Origin: Alligator mississippiensis
Lineage: Eukaryota; Chordata; Crocodylia; Alligatoridae
Assembly (NCBI RefSeq): GCF_030867095.1
Contig: NC_081825.1
Span: 264,006,954 to 264,070,953, forward strand
Direction: 5' to 3'
DNA length: 64,000 nt
The notes beneath the pieces were generated by a model. The model saw nothing but the letters and a program-made list of their open reading frames with translations, searched no databases and was not told the origin of the DNA. Positions 34,556 to 46,330 of this stretch are shown here, one piece after another. Numbering within the stretch: position 1 is the stretch's first letter; each line of letters begins with the position of its first letter. The translations under genes and the position numbers were made by a program.

Positions 34556-35689
34556 CCCACTATTTCAAAATGCAAGAGACTGGTCATTCTGAGAACCTGT
34601 GTATTGCCTTTTTGAGCACCTGTTCTATGGCTCAGAAAGGGCTTCACAAGAGATGAAAATAAAAGGCTTAGGCCATACCAGCTGCATGGCTCTTTGTTTT
34701 CCCTATGTTATGCTATCTGGTTGCTTTTGAAGGCCATCTAGTTTGATTTCTCTCTCTCCTGATTTATGTTGTGCCTTCCGTGTAAATGAATCTTGTAAAT
34801 CTTTGTACTCTTCTTTTTCCATGAGTAAAACCAGCTGTAGTTTGGGGGCAGCAATTCTTTAGCAAACATGGAATGCACCACAACCTCATTCATCTTGTTT
34901 CTGATATACGTCTCACTTGCCATTCTGGTCTCAGGTTCTTGAAAGCTTGCACTTGCCCTTTAGTGCTACACATTGTCTAAGAGGACTCCACAAAATCATG
35001 GTATGAACAGATGCTCATTGCTAAAATCTTAGCCCTCTTCGTGGTTCCAGGAAAAAAAATGTTGAGGTCTGTGTGAAATATTTACAGAGAACTCTGCACT
35101 TAGCCAGACCTGGATGGTTCACAGCATGTATAGCAGAAGGCTTTGCTGGGGTTCACAAACCCTTTATGCAAATCCAGGCCAGGTACTGGGGCTTCACTGC
35201 CTGATTTACAATTCAGCATCAAAGTCAGGCCACTGTTTGCTTTCATCCTGACAGTGGGTAAAATGCAGTAGTTCTAACTGAATTACTAGCTAAATGCTCA
35301 CAGGATCTGTTGCCCCTTGAAGCTTTGAAAGCAGTTCCTTATGGTTTCCTTGATCTCACTGTCAGCTCCAGCTGCCACCTTTTCTTGCTGTGTTCTTTGG
35401 ACTGACCCTCATTGTGAGACAAAAGTGTCAATTCTGCCTCTGTGGAACACAGCAGGATGTCTACCTTTGGTTTCAGTACAAGCAAGGAAACATCCAAAAG
35501 CCTTTAACAGCCATTTGCCATGTCCTTGCTTTTATTAAACTGCAAGATCTCAAGACCAAACCACACTCAGAACCACCTTTCCAAAGCTAGCAGGTCAGTT
35601 TGCCTAGCCCATGTTTACCCTCTTCCTCATCAGTCCACTGACCCTGGTAGTCATTAACTAATGGACAAACATGGGAGCTACTGTGGTTT
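34556..35689. other. No recognisable feature
   Basis: Unique-looking sequence; nothing recognised. Confidence 0.5.
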
Positions 35690-35925
35690 TTTTCCCCCCA
35701 CTCTCTTGACAAACCTGCAATCATTAAGGGCTGTCGTGAGAGAGGAAATGGCTTGTTAAAAAGAAAAGCCCTGATTTTTTTTGAAGAATACCATCAGGAG
35801 CAGGCTATGATTAATACACATAATTGAAACAAATTGCAGCTAACTGCAGAAAACCATCTCCCAGCTGTTGACAGAAGGAAATTGCTGACAGCCTTTTCCC
35901 ATTCAGTGGGGAAAAAAGGAGAGAA
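35690..35925. promoter_or_regulatory. Possible conserved non-coding block
   Basis: Non-repetitive, with clustered homeodomain- and TALE-like words: GCAATCATTAAGG, GGCTATGATTAATACAC, CATAATTGAAAC, CAGCTGTTGACAGAAGG and GCTGACAGCC. The texture suggests a neural enhancer core, but only comparison across species could tell. Confidence 0.25.
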
Positions 35926-35949
35926 AGGAACCTTCCCTAGCAGATGCAC

Positions 35950-36140
35950 AATAAATATACAACTACTGTGTATACACACCTGCACAAAGCAGTGCGCATA
36001 TCCAAAGTGCATGTGTGCACATGCACACACACACATGCACTATTGCTGGTACAGCCACTACATATGCTCACAGGTGTGTGCAGCCACCATCTGTGTGCAT
36101 GTACGAACACTTCATCATCATACATGTGTACATACCCCAA
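35950..36140. repeat. Degenerate CA/TG-rich simple repeat
   Basis: Alternating CA and TG words with a pure (CA) core at about 36024-36034. His/Thr/Cys-rich frames on both strands are simply translations of this repeat. Confidence 0.75.
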
Positions 36141-38716
36141 CAAGCAGCCATGGGCACTTCTGTGTGGGCATGGCACTCTTATGCCTGTGTGACTTGCTGT
36201 GTATGCTAACCACCCCCAGATTAATACGGCCACATTGTCAGTTTAATGAGATCTTTGTGAAGGGCAGTGCTTTCCACAAGACATTTGTGGCTCTGAATTG
36301 GTGTGCCTGTCATAATGAATTTGTGTATGTGTACACAGAATTTTCCTATGTACTGTGAACTAGCTAAGTGGAAGTGGCCTCTCAGGTGAGGGATGGGTTT
36401 AAAATTAAATAGGTTACCATTTAACTGTGGGGACCATTTTGCTAAAACCCCATACAGATTGCTGATGGATGTTCTGCAGGGCCCGTTGCCTGGTGCTGTG
36501 GCTGTTCTGAAGGGAGGCTGCAGTGGGCTGAGAGGGAAACTCAGTGTCTATAGTCCACTCCGCCCTTGGCCTCTGCTACCGCAGTCAGTAGGAGAGCTCA
36601 AAGGCCATGGACAGTGTGATATAATTAAACATCTGTCTAATATGTATTTGTAACTGGCCCATCCACTGATCATAACACATCCAGACCCTTAATCACTCCT
36701 GAGTAAACAACCCATTGCATACAATAGGTCAATGCAATATTACTAGCACAGAAGGTGCAGTTAAAACAATAGCTCTTGCAGAATGTTCATAACGCACAAC
36801 AAATAAGGGAGAATGAGTCAATCAGTCAGTATAAGAAATGCTAACTGTATAAGAAATACAGGGGTATTATATAAAGTATTTTCCCCCCTTATCTTCTAGT
36901 CTGTTTATCATGGGCCATAGGACCATTCAGTCTTTTATTTAATAGGAAAATAAAGGTAGAGCCCAAGTATCAGTCTCTGAACTATGTTGATTACTATGGA
37001 GTGATACCAGATGGTAAAAACATAAAAGAGTAGTTCTGCCCATTGAAATAATGCTGTGAATGCTGTTTGTAACCACATGCATAATAAATGTTAGGAAAAT
37101 AACCTGTTTGAACTGGTGCCTAATTTATTATTCCCTCTCCCTATCTGCCTGTGTTCACTGTAAACACATCAATATGGAGCAGTTAGTAAACAAACACTCC
37201 TTTATCAGAGGTATATGTGGATCCCACTGGATGCCGAACAGCTCAGGAAAGCAGATACAGCAGCAGGAAAATAACTGATAAACTCGAATGTTACAGGTTG
37301 TGGATTGTGCTCTTTAGTTAGGGATTTCCAGAGGACACAGCTAGAGGAATGAAAGAGGGCTGAGGTTGCTGGCATTTGTAACGCAAGCCATGTGTCTTTT
37401 TGTAGTATAGCTGGGGATGGGCGTGGGGAGCCCCAGAATACCCCAGTAATAAATCTGAACACCCAATCTGTGCCATTGTAGACTACCTTTCAGTGTGTGG
37501 AGGGTCAAGACTTGCTTCTGCTAAGTAATACCCAGGTGCTGCAGGAAGTGATGTTAGGGCTTTCATAGAGTGAGGTCATCCATGAAGACAATGGTGAGCC
37601 AATAGCTCAGCCCAGTGCTCAGCTGCTGAAAAAGGGGTGCTCTTCCCATTATGTGTCAGAAGTGAATCCAGATGTGATGCTGGAGGCTGCAGGGAATGGT
37701 TTGGTTGACTCAGTTGCAGGAACTCTTCCTTGCAACTGAGTCTGTATTGAACTCAGGACCCCACTGTGGTACTAGAGGACCTGGAGGGAGAGTGGTATAT
37801 TAGTAGGGGTCATTGCTACCTCTAGGTCAGAACTAACCAGTCCTCTAGCATTGTATGAGGGGATGCTGTGGAGTGTGGGGCACAGTCTTTCAAGTGAGAC
37901 CTAGCCTTGTGGTCTTGACTGTCCTAATTAATGACCTTATTGTGCACTCTGAAATCATCCAGAATCCAATTTTCATAATTACCTTCTGCCTCCTTACATT
38001 TCCCTTTCAACTTCCCTTGGATGTATAATCCTTCTTCTCTCCCTGTCCTAACAGGTTCTGCAGCGTTGCTGTGTGGCTTTTAAAAGAGTTGTTATATATT
38101 CTCTTCCAGAAGGGCCTGCATTTTTAAGCTGGCTGCAGCAATTCCCTTAGATTCCGAGCTGTGAATGCAGGATATTGTGCAGTCTACGGTGTTTCTGTAC
38201 CATGCCTGAGTGGAGTCAGAATTAGCATAACTCCTTTGTGTTCTGTTGATGTCCTGGTCAGCCCTGCCCACTTCCTGGGCTATGCTGACTGGCCCTGAGC
38301 ACTGCTAATGCAGCAGGAGTTGTGGTTGGCTTTTGCAACTGGGCTGGATCCAGACTGGTTTGTCACAATCCAGGGGCTTGCAGCCTGGGTTCTGCCAACA
38401 AGTTAAGTGGACACTTAGGTTCTAAAATGTTTGGGGGTCACCCTGGATCAGGGGTGCTTCCTGCAACTGTGATGCTTGTAAAAACTAGGATAGAAGGTTT
38501 TGAGTCCTTGATTTTGAGAAGGGCCAGTAAGTTCAAGATCTTAATAGGATTAAGCATACATTGTAAGTAGCATTGAACAGACATTCAATATTTGATCTAC
38601 TTTAAAAATATTCTAACTGTACTTTTGTGCTGTTTTATTTCAGCTCTTTTCCAGATCTTGAAAATCTAATACATGGTTCTAAATTTGTCACATTGTCATT
38701 ATAGGTGTTAACACGA
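36141..38716. other. No recognisable feature
   Basis: AT-rich to mixed unique-looking sequence; nothing recognised. Confidence 0.5.
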
Positions 38717-39527
38717 GCTAAGTACAGATAGTCAAAAAGCCTGAGGCTGAATCAGTTCAGTCTTTTCAGGTTAATTTAAACTGCAGAGATTAAATTGAAA
38801 AGAAGTGAACAGACATTTGCCTTTGGTTCAGGGAATACAGCCACATACCTGCAGTATGTCAGGCCAGAAGCCGGGAGCATGAAAGCATGGCTCTCTGGCA
38901 ATTAGCCAGCATGGGCTGTGCTTGCTTCTTCTTCCTGCTGCCTCCAAGGTGTCTGGGATTTGCAGCCCAAAATCACAGTAGCAGGACTCTACAGGGTTGC
39001 TCATCACTTCTTCTTCCTGCTTCCAGGTGCCTCTGAGATTTATAGTCCACAGTCACAGCCAGCAGTAAGTTTGAGTGGGGGAAGGGGTGTTTAACCCTTC
39101 TCCCAGCCCCCAGCCAGGGTTTGCCTGGGAAGGACAGTCCCCTTACCCCCCACAGACTGGGCTGCATCTCCAGCTGGGCTTGTCCTTCCATTGCCCTGTC
39201 AGCCAGCTCTCACTGCTCTAGCTAAGGAATAGAGGGGCGGGGCCAGCCCTGCTCTCTCACACAGACAGCACAGCCCAGGGCTGCAAGACATGCTGGGATG
39301 CTGGAGACTGGGATTTAACTTGAACCAGGAAGGGGTCTGGGACACAAGTTTCATAAACTGGCTTAACCCAAATCAGTTAAGTCTGATACTAAATTCAACC
39401 AGGTTTATCTTAAACTAATTTCAGCCATTTTGAAACTGGTTTATGTGCACTGAGCTTCTGGTCTGTTACAGTTTTAAACCAGTTTCTGATTACTTAAATC
39501 AGTTTATGTGTAACTTCTGTTCCTAGC
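38717..39527 (+). mobile_element. DNA element with AAACTGGTTTATGTG ends (copy 1, short)
   Basis: Paired with 58754-60260. The left end GCTAAGTACAGATAGTC and the right end, reverse-complemented (GCTAGGAACAGAAGTTAC), are imperfect inverted repeats. Sub-terminal regions shared with the second copy include CTGAGGCTGAATCAGTTCAG on the left, and CCATTTTGAAACTGGTTTATG and GTTTTAAACCAGTTTC on the right. The middle is GC-rich. No transposase and no clear target duplication. Likely a non-autonomous DNA transposon of unknown superfamily. Confidence 0.7.
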
Positions 39528-41443
39528 TGCAATCTCAAGTAGTGTTCATGTTGGTCCTCTGATACTAGATGCTTAATATTTTCTGCTGTTTGTGTGCACG
39601 CTAACCATGGGGAATTTTGCACATGCATACAGGACTAGATACTGGTGATATTTTCAAACTGAGCTCAAATATACAACAGACCACTTTGCTTAAAAGTAGG
39701 CTGCAAGCATGATGCACTCAGTTGCCTGCTGATCATCACTGCAACTCCACAGCAGCTTTATTCATTCAAGTCCCCTCTAGGAAGAAGAGATGTAAAGTGA
39801 ATGTGGTCAGTTAGGGAGGCTGCAACATTGGTTTTGTGCTTTATATAGCTGAGAAGTAGCTAATGTGAGCAGTTCTATTAAAAGTTTTATACTAGAGACC
39901 AGAAGCTTGAGTGAAAAAGGGAAGTGAACTTTCACAGCACTGTATTAACATCAGCAGGAAGTGCGCTGACCATCTTGTGCCAGAGGAGAGGGAACTTTGT
40001 GGTATAATCATCTGGGGAGATGTTCTTCTGTTTTCAGGACTGGCTGCTTTAAATCCTAGTGAGTTCATTTGGCCCTCGGTCTATTTGCAGGAGTTAAATC
40101 ATGTTGTTTACTGTTCCTGAGACCTTTAAGTGCAAGTACAGTTAAGAAAGTAAATGTGTAATATTAGTACTATTTTACCTAAGAGAGAGGCTCAGTGTTT
40201 GTTTCAGAGTCAGAATTACTGAGCACAGGGACAGAAGTCTCTCTCTCTCATTACATTTTATTAAATGAATTATGTGCATCATTTTCCTGACTTTTACTTC
40301 TGAGTCCTGCAGAATCAATACAGTTTTGGGAGAGGGAGCTGGATACTATTCTGTCTTGTATATCATCAATGGAGTTGTTTACTACATTGCAGTAACAGGG
40401 TTGAATTCTGCCTGCTATGCACCTTGGTGACCCCATGGAAGAGTATGGGGTTACCTAGATGTATGTGAGGGGAGAATATGATCTGTAGAATTGTTATTAC
40501 TAGCAACGATGCAAAAAGAACCCAGCTTGTGTCTGTGATTCCAGGGAGAGTTGGCCAGGCTTGCAATTAGAAACAGCCTTTCTTTTACTTGTAAACTGAG
40601 CACATTTGATCTGGTAGCTACCGAGAGACAATTAACCTGGAGCCCCAGAAGGTTATTTTGGCACAGTCTCTTTTCCAAGTAGAATCACATGATTCTTAAT
40701 GATCTTTACACTGGCAATATGCAGGGATTTCTACTGGGAGTGTCAGCCAAAAATTCCCCTCCTTCCTTTACTGTGTAGGGTGTCTTGTGCTGTCCATTTT
40801 CAGAGAAGTGGCAGCATTTTAGTGATGCTGTACAGGGGCAGGTCCAAGGGGGCAGGAGGGGTGTGCAGTGATACAGTCACACACCTTTCTCTTTTGATTC
40901 CTGGTCCACCCAAAGTTTAAAACCAACTGCCTGGCAGTTGCAGTGGCATTCATATTCAGGCAGCAGTGAGGGAATCATTTGTCTGCATGACTCATTGCAA
41001 TTTACCTGATTCCTTCTACACTCTTCACGCTGCAGGTGTTAGTGATCCCCTCTCTGCTTTTCAATGGTCTTGATGTTCCACTAAACAAGCCAGCCTTTCT
41101 TCTGCAATTCTACTGTCTATAAGCTGTTCCTGGTAATGTAGCTCCTATTTCACATTCTTGTACAATTTTTCTGACTGACTAAAAATGTTAACTCAGGTGT
41201 AGAAATGGTGAACATTAACTCAGGTCTGGAAATAACTTTCAGTGAAGTATTGAATGAACTTTCGAGATGCTCAGGAAGGCTAGATTTTGTTTTATGAATC
41301 TTGAGAGATGTATATTTCATTCTAATGACTACAAGGTTAATGAAAGTTTTTGCCTAGTTGGTTCTTTTTCTGATACAAGATATATCACACGGCAAATTAA
41401 TGCACATTCCAATAAAGAGATACTTGTTGTTGCTTAAATCTTA
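39528..41443. other. No recognisable feature
   Basis: Unique-looking sequence; nothing recognised. Confidence 0.5.
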
Positions 41444-41451
41444 AACTGAAC

Positions 41452-41650
41452 CAAGTTTCGAATTACGCTCTGACTCTTGGGGGGTCTGTGGCGGTGGCAG
41501 CTGGAAGGAGTTGCTACTGCTGCCTCTGTCTGATCTGCTTAGAAAGGTGCAGGGTGGTCCGGGGGCTCTTGTCTCTTATGGGGGGGCTCTCATTTCTTAT
41601 GGGGGGGCTCAGTTTCTCCCCCCCCAAACCCTCCTGTATTTTAAACCCTG
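41452..41650. mobile_element. 199-bp MITE, AATTAC-end family (copy 2), perfect 8-bp target duplication
   Basis: Starts CAAGTTTCGAATTACG and ends TATTTTAAACCCTG. Both flanks read AACTGAAC exactly (41444-41451 and 41651-41658). The core has CTCTGACTCTTGGGGGG and two tandem copies of a CTTATGGGGGGGCTC-type unit, against one in the sister copy at 29399. The perfect 8-mer is strong evidence for the exact borders and for a hAT-type integration. Confidence 0.88.
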
Positions 41651-41658
41651 AACTGAAC

Positions 41659-44230
41659 AATATACCTCTAGGGCCATAGCATATTAGTAAAGTTTCTAGT
41701 TTATTTCACTGGAGAAAAACGTGCTTTCTTGGTGATGCACTTTGCCGGCTGCACCTCCTTTTCAGAATTCTAGATCCACCCATGATGCTCTAAAAATATA
41801 ATTTGGTAAAGAAAATATAGTAAAGTGCTTTGGAGTCAATCCTGTAGGATAAAAAATGTTGCAGATGCATAAAATACTTAAAAGGTCCTAAATTACAAAA
41901 TTCGTACAAAAATAAAAATAGGAACCAAAATATATCAGGACAAATTCTTCTCTGTGAAAATAATGCCAGCTCCTTTTCAGACCTCACAGGGGAAAAGGAC
42001 CAGTTTTTCAGCTGTATTTATGACACAAGGAGCATGTTGCATTTCCTCCAAGGTGATTTGAAAAATCATCCATGCAGCAGCCAAGCTTTACTGGTAAGAC
42101 TAGGAATTACATCAGCTGTACTTTATGACAACAGGCTTAGTGAAAACAGCATTAGTGTAAAGATACTGGCCTGATTTTGACACTCACTCTGGTGACTTCA
42201 GTGACTACCATAGAATTATTCCTGGTTTGCACCTGTACAGGTGAGAGCAAAGGTGGCTCAGAGTCCTCGAGAGAACAAGGGACTGTTTGTTTTCTTGTTG
42301 ATATACAGAGGCAGTATACAGCCATGTTTTAATAATATTAAAAGGTCTCCATTCTGTGAGGTTGTGATTGAACAAATACAGATAGCTATTCTCATGATGA
42401 TAAAACATGTCAAGAGATGAAAATAATATTATTTATTATATAAACTGCCTTCTTTTGGATGGACCAGAAGAATTTCAGTGATCAGTCATCCTAATCGATA
42501 TGGTTTATTTAGGAGCTATGTGAAAACAGATAAGCTGAAAACCATTTGCAAGGCTTTACAATGTAAAATCTGCATTGATTGGACATTACTTTTTAGAAAT
42601 GAATAAATAAACCTGTTTAATCTATACACAATATATACACCCCCCCCCCCAAGTAGCCAAGTGCCATGTCTAATCATAACAAGAAAAGGAACAATTTTTG
42701 TTTATTGACATTTTCTGCAAACATTTTATGGAGGGTTTTTCATTTTTAAATTTTTAATGTTTTTTAACTTCCTTCTTTGCCTTTCTCTCTTTTTCTCCTC
42801 TGCCTATTTTCCATTTTGATCCTGGAAAAAAATGAGAGAGGAAGGATTGAGAAAACAATTGACTAGAAACACAGCTATTTTTAATTTTCTGTTTTTGTTA
42901 AAAGAATTTGAACATCTCCCAGTCAGCATGTTTCCCTGTGTTTGTAGTGCTCTTCTCCAAGTTTCTGTTTTCTCAAGTTCCATGCAATCTGTTTTATGCA
43001 GATCAGAGTTTTTCATGTTCTCATATGTAGACGTTGTTTGCCAACAAGTTTTCATACTATTTAATCAGCTTGTCAGATTAGAGCCTGCATTTTGATTACA
43101 GCCTAAGGCTTTCATACTCCTTAGCTATTCCTGTTCAGGAAGGTTCTTGTGAGTGGATTTTGCATGGCCTAGTCTACTTGCAAAGTTTAACTGCTTCAGC
43201 TAAAACCTGCTTTTAAAAACAATATCCTTAAACCAGAGCAAAAGCTTAGAAATGCTCCTAGTTATTATTACACATGCTTGCCCCACTCCATGCCTGTGGG
43301 CAAGCCTAAATTCCCCGTGTATACAATGGGGTACTAAGTTTCCTGCCGCTGCCCTTTTTGTCCTGCCTAGATTGCATGTAAATATGCAAACATGCCTAAA
43401 CATCTAGGTATCTAAGTCAGTGAGATTTTGGCACTCTGGAAAATGTCCTTTAAACTGTTCAGGGCAAGAACTGGCTCCCACTTTGTGTAAACACATTGTC
43501 TAGGTCAGGGCATCCTGGTCTCAGTTGGTGCACACTAGGTGCTGCTGTAACACAAAGAATAATTGTAAATAATAATATACCACATTTATTCACCTACTTT
43601 TATGTGGAAATCATGATAAATAGAAGAACAAATAGTATTTTATTCATCCATCATAAAACTGATGAAATCACTTGCCCTCGGAGGGAGAATTCTGAAAGGT
43701 GCATTGTTTTGTATTATGTTTAAGGGATATTAGAGCTGACCTAGGTCATATTCAGCACTTCCAAATCCTACTATAGTACATGGTTCTTGAATCTGTTTTT
43801 TTGCCTTTTGCATTTCCTGACTGTAAGGATACTTAGTACTTAGGATTTTTTCTTTGTACATCTTAAGGTGGATGATGCTATCCCCATGATATAGATGGGA
43901 AACTGTGGGCCCAAAGATACTGATACCCACATTTTCAAATCTGTCCGTGGGGTCTAGGTGCCTCAGGTTTTGACTTCCAACCATGTGATTGTGCTGGTTC
44001 TGATCTCCAGACATGGTGAATGCATTCAGTTACAATTGAGTCCACCTTGACTTCAGTCAAAGTGCTCAAAATGAAAGAAAATCAGACCCAGCATTTCAAG
44101 TAAGCCAATTAGTTGCTATTTGGGCAATCAGTTGGCTTTCCATTTTCCAAAGATCTCATAACAAACGTACAGCAAAGTTGAGCATGGTACCTAGCTTTTC
44201 CAGCTTTCAGGCTGACAGCCAGTCAGAGTA
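41659..44230. other. AT-rich sequence, no transposon recognised
   Basis: Includes an 11-base C run at 42640-42650 and AT-rich stretches (42400-42800). The word TATCCCCATGATATAGATGGGAAACTG near 43880 is weakly MIR-like on -. Otherwise nothing recognised. Confidence 0.5.
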
Positions 44231-45058
44231 GTGCTAGGATTCAGTGACCTAGACAAACTGGAGGATTGGGCCAAAAGGAATCTCATGAGGTTTAACAAGG
44301 ACAAGTGCAAAATCCTGCACTTAGGACAGAACAATCCTATGCAGGATACAGACTGGGAGCCGACTGGCTGGGCAGCAGCTCTGCAGAAAAGGACCTGGGG
44401 GTTACAGTGGACAATAAGCTGAATATGAGCCAGCAGTGTGCCCTTGTATCCAAGAAGGCTAATGGCATACTGGGCTGCATTGGTAGGTATGTTGCCAGTA
44501 GGTCAAGGGAAGTGATTATTCCCCTCCATTCAGGACTGGTGAGGCCACATCAGTTTTGGGACCCCCACTACAAAAAGGCTGTAGATAAATTGGAGAGAGA
44601 GTCCAGCAGAGGGTGACAAAAATGGTGAGGGGGCTGGGGGACATGACTTATGAGCAAAGACTGAGGGAACTGGGCTTATTTAGTCTCGAGAAGAAGAGAC
44701 TGAGAGGAGACTTAATAGCAGTCTTCAACTACCTACCTGAAAGGGGGTTTCAAAGAGGATGGAGCTAAAATGTTCTCAGTGGTGGCAGATGGCAGGACAA
44801 GGATCAATGGTCACAAGTTGCAGCAAGGAAGTTTAGGTTAGATATTAGGAAGAATTTTTCTCACTAGGAGGGTAGTAAAACACTGGAACAGGTTACCCAG
44901 AGGTGGTGGAAGCTCCATCCTTGTGGGTTTTCAAAACCTGGCTAGACAAAACTTTGGCTGGGATGATCTAGTTGGGCTGGTCCTGCTTTGAGCAGGGGGT
45001 TGGACTGGATCACCTCCTGAGGTCCCTTCCAACCCTGACTTTCTATGATTCTATGATT
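44231..45058 (+). mobile_element. Old CR1 LINE 3' fragment
   Basis: Starts with codons [20 protein letters not shown], then [26 protein letters not shown]-like, a deletion of the LEYCVQ segment, and FRLDIRKNFS-like codons. It ends TTTCTATGATTCTATGATT at 45041-45058. Dead. Same older subfamily as the 32740 and 13850 copies. Confidence 0.9.
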
Positions 45059-46085
45059 AGTCCACTGGATCATGTGATTCACTATTACTTTCTGCTGGAA
45101 ATACTCGTCATTCCCAAAGGAACTTCAGGTGTCTGCTCTGAGTTGAAATTATACCCTTTAGAGATGAATCTTTGGGTGTGTACCCTTTTGAAAGTATCCT
45201 TTTGTTTGATAGATCCTGTAAGTATAAAGGGCCAGGAAGCAAAGAACGATTCAAAGTCTTTTAGTAAATGCCCGTTTCTAATCACATCTGGCAACCATTT
45301 TCACAATGGTAGTGAAGATTTATGAAAATGGAGCACATGTTTCCTTGGCTCCGTGCTTGCTTGCTTTTTCGCGCAAGCATCTTTGCTTCTTAGAGCTGCT
45401 GTGTGTAATGCAGAGGCTGGAGGTTTGTGTATATGCATTGAGATGAAAGCATTTTACAGGTTGTGAGGCTCTCCCCCAGTCTCTCTCTTTCCCTTTTCTT
45501 TCCTTATCCTCTGTGACCCTTATTTTGTACCCAGCCTTGCTGCTGCTGGGCCATAGAGAGCACTAGTGGGGTAAAAAGAACAAGGTGGAATGGAGCCCCC
45601 AGAGCAGCCATCTGTCATTCCCCTGTGTATCACTCCCTCCCTCTCTTCTACGGGGCTCTCCTTTTCCTTCCTGTTTTGGGCATTGTGTTAATTGTTTGTG
45701 GTGTTAGGATTTTTCGGGGCATGTGGTGGGAAAGGTCAGCTGTCAGAAAGAGGCCTGTCCGCAGCTGATAAGCTATTCGGGAGATTGGATTCGAGTCATT
45801 AAGCTCCCTTCCCGCAGACATGGAGTTTGATCTTCCACAGGGAAAAAAAAACTGACAGGCAAAAGGAGGAAAAGCCTGGGATAAGGAACAAGCATGTGCA
45901 AGAGCACGCTGGCATCCCTGTGCTCTCCTTCCATACACACTACAGGAAGTAGGTACATTTCACACCCCATGTAGATATCCCGTGTGTACTTGTACACTAC
46001 CCCATACACATAAAACACCTTTTGTAAAGACATGCATTAGGTAGACACCTTTGCTCATCTCTTTGTATCATGTTAACCCTCAGCC
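45059..46085. other. Unique-looking sequence with a possible conserved stretch
   Basis: The part from about 45680 to 45840 is rich in motif-like words (GTTAATTGTTTG, GTCAGCTGTCAG, AGCTGATAAGC, GAGTCATTAAGC) and could be a regulatory block. No coding signal. Confidence 0.3.
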
Positions 46086-46161
46086 CAGGGTTGCAAACTC
46101 AAGACACATTTTTAATTGACAATTTGCAAGCTTTTTAATGATGAATAAAATTTTTATGAGC

Positions 46162-46193
<32 letters not shown>

Positions 46194-46330
46194 GCATATG
46201 TTTTACATAAAGTCAATGTAACTTTTATGCCAGGCTCTGCACAAGGGCTGGGTTCACACCAAAAAAAATGTGGTTGCTAGTAAAAAGTCTAGAGATAGTC
46301 AGTTAAAAAAAAAATCTTGGGTTGGCAGAC
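46086..46330 (-). mobile_element. Short inverted-repeat element (copy 1, reverse orientation)
   Basis: Begins CAGGGTTGCAAACTC and ends AATCTTGGGTTGGCAGAC. Its reverse complement shares GCCTGGCATAAAAGTTACAT and TTATGTAAAACATATGCAGT with the copy at 57007-57201 (GCCTGGCAGAAGGGTTACAT, TTATGTAAATCACATGTCAGT). A run of 28 T (46163-46190) sits inside. Target duplication not clear. Confidence 0.65.

Noticed and set aside
35944-36358. Cys/His-rich frames resembling zinc-binding peptides
   Set aside because: Translation of CA/TG simple repeat; spacing of Cys and His is not that of a zinc finger.
46163-46190. T28 run as the tail of a processed pseudogene on -
   Set aside because: No coding similarity next to it; it lies inside a short inverted-repeat element.
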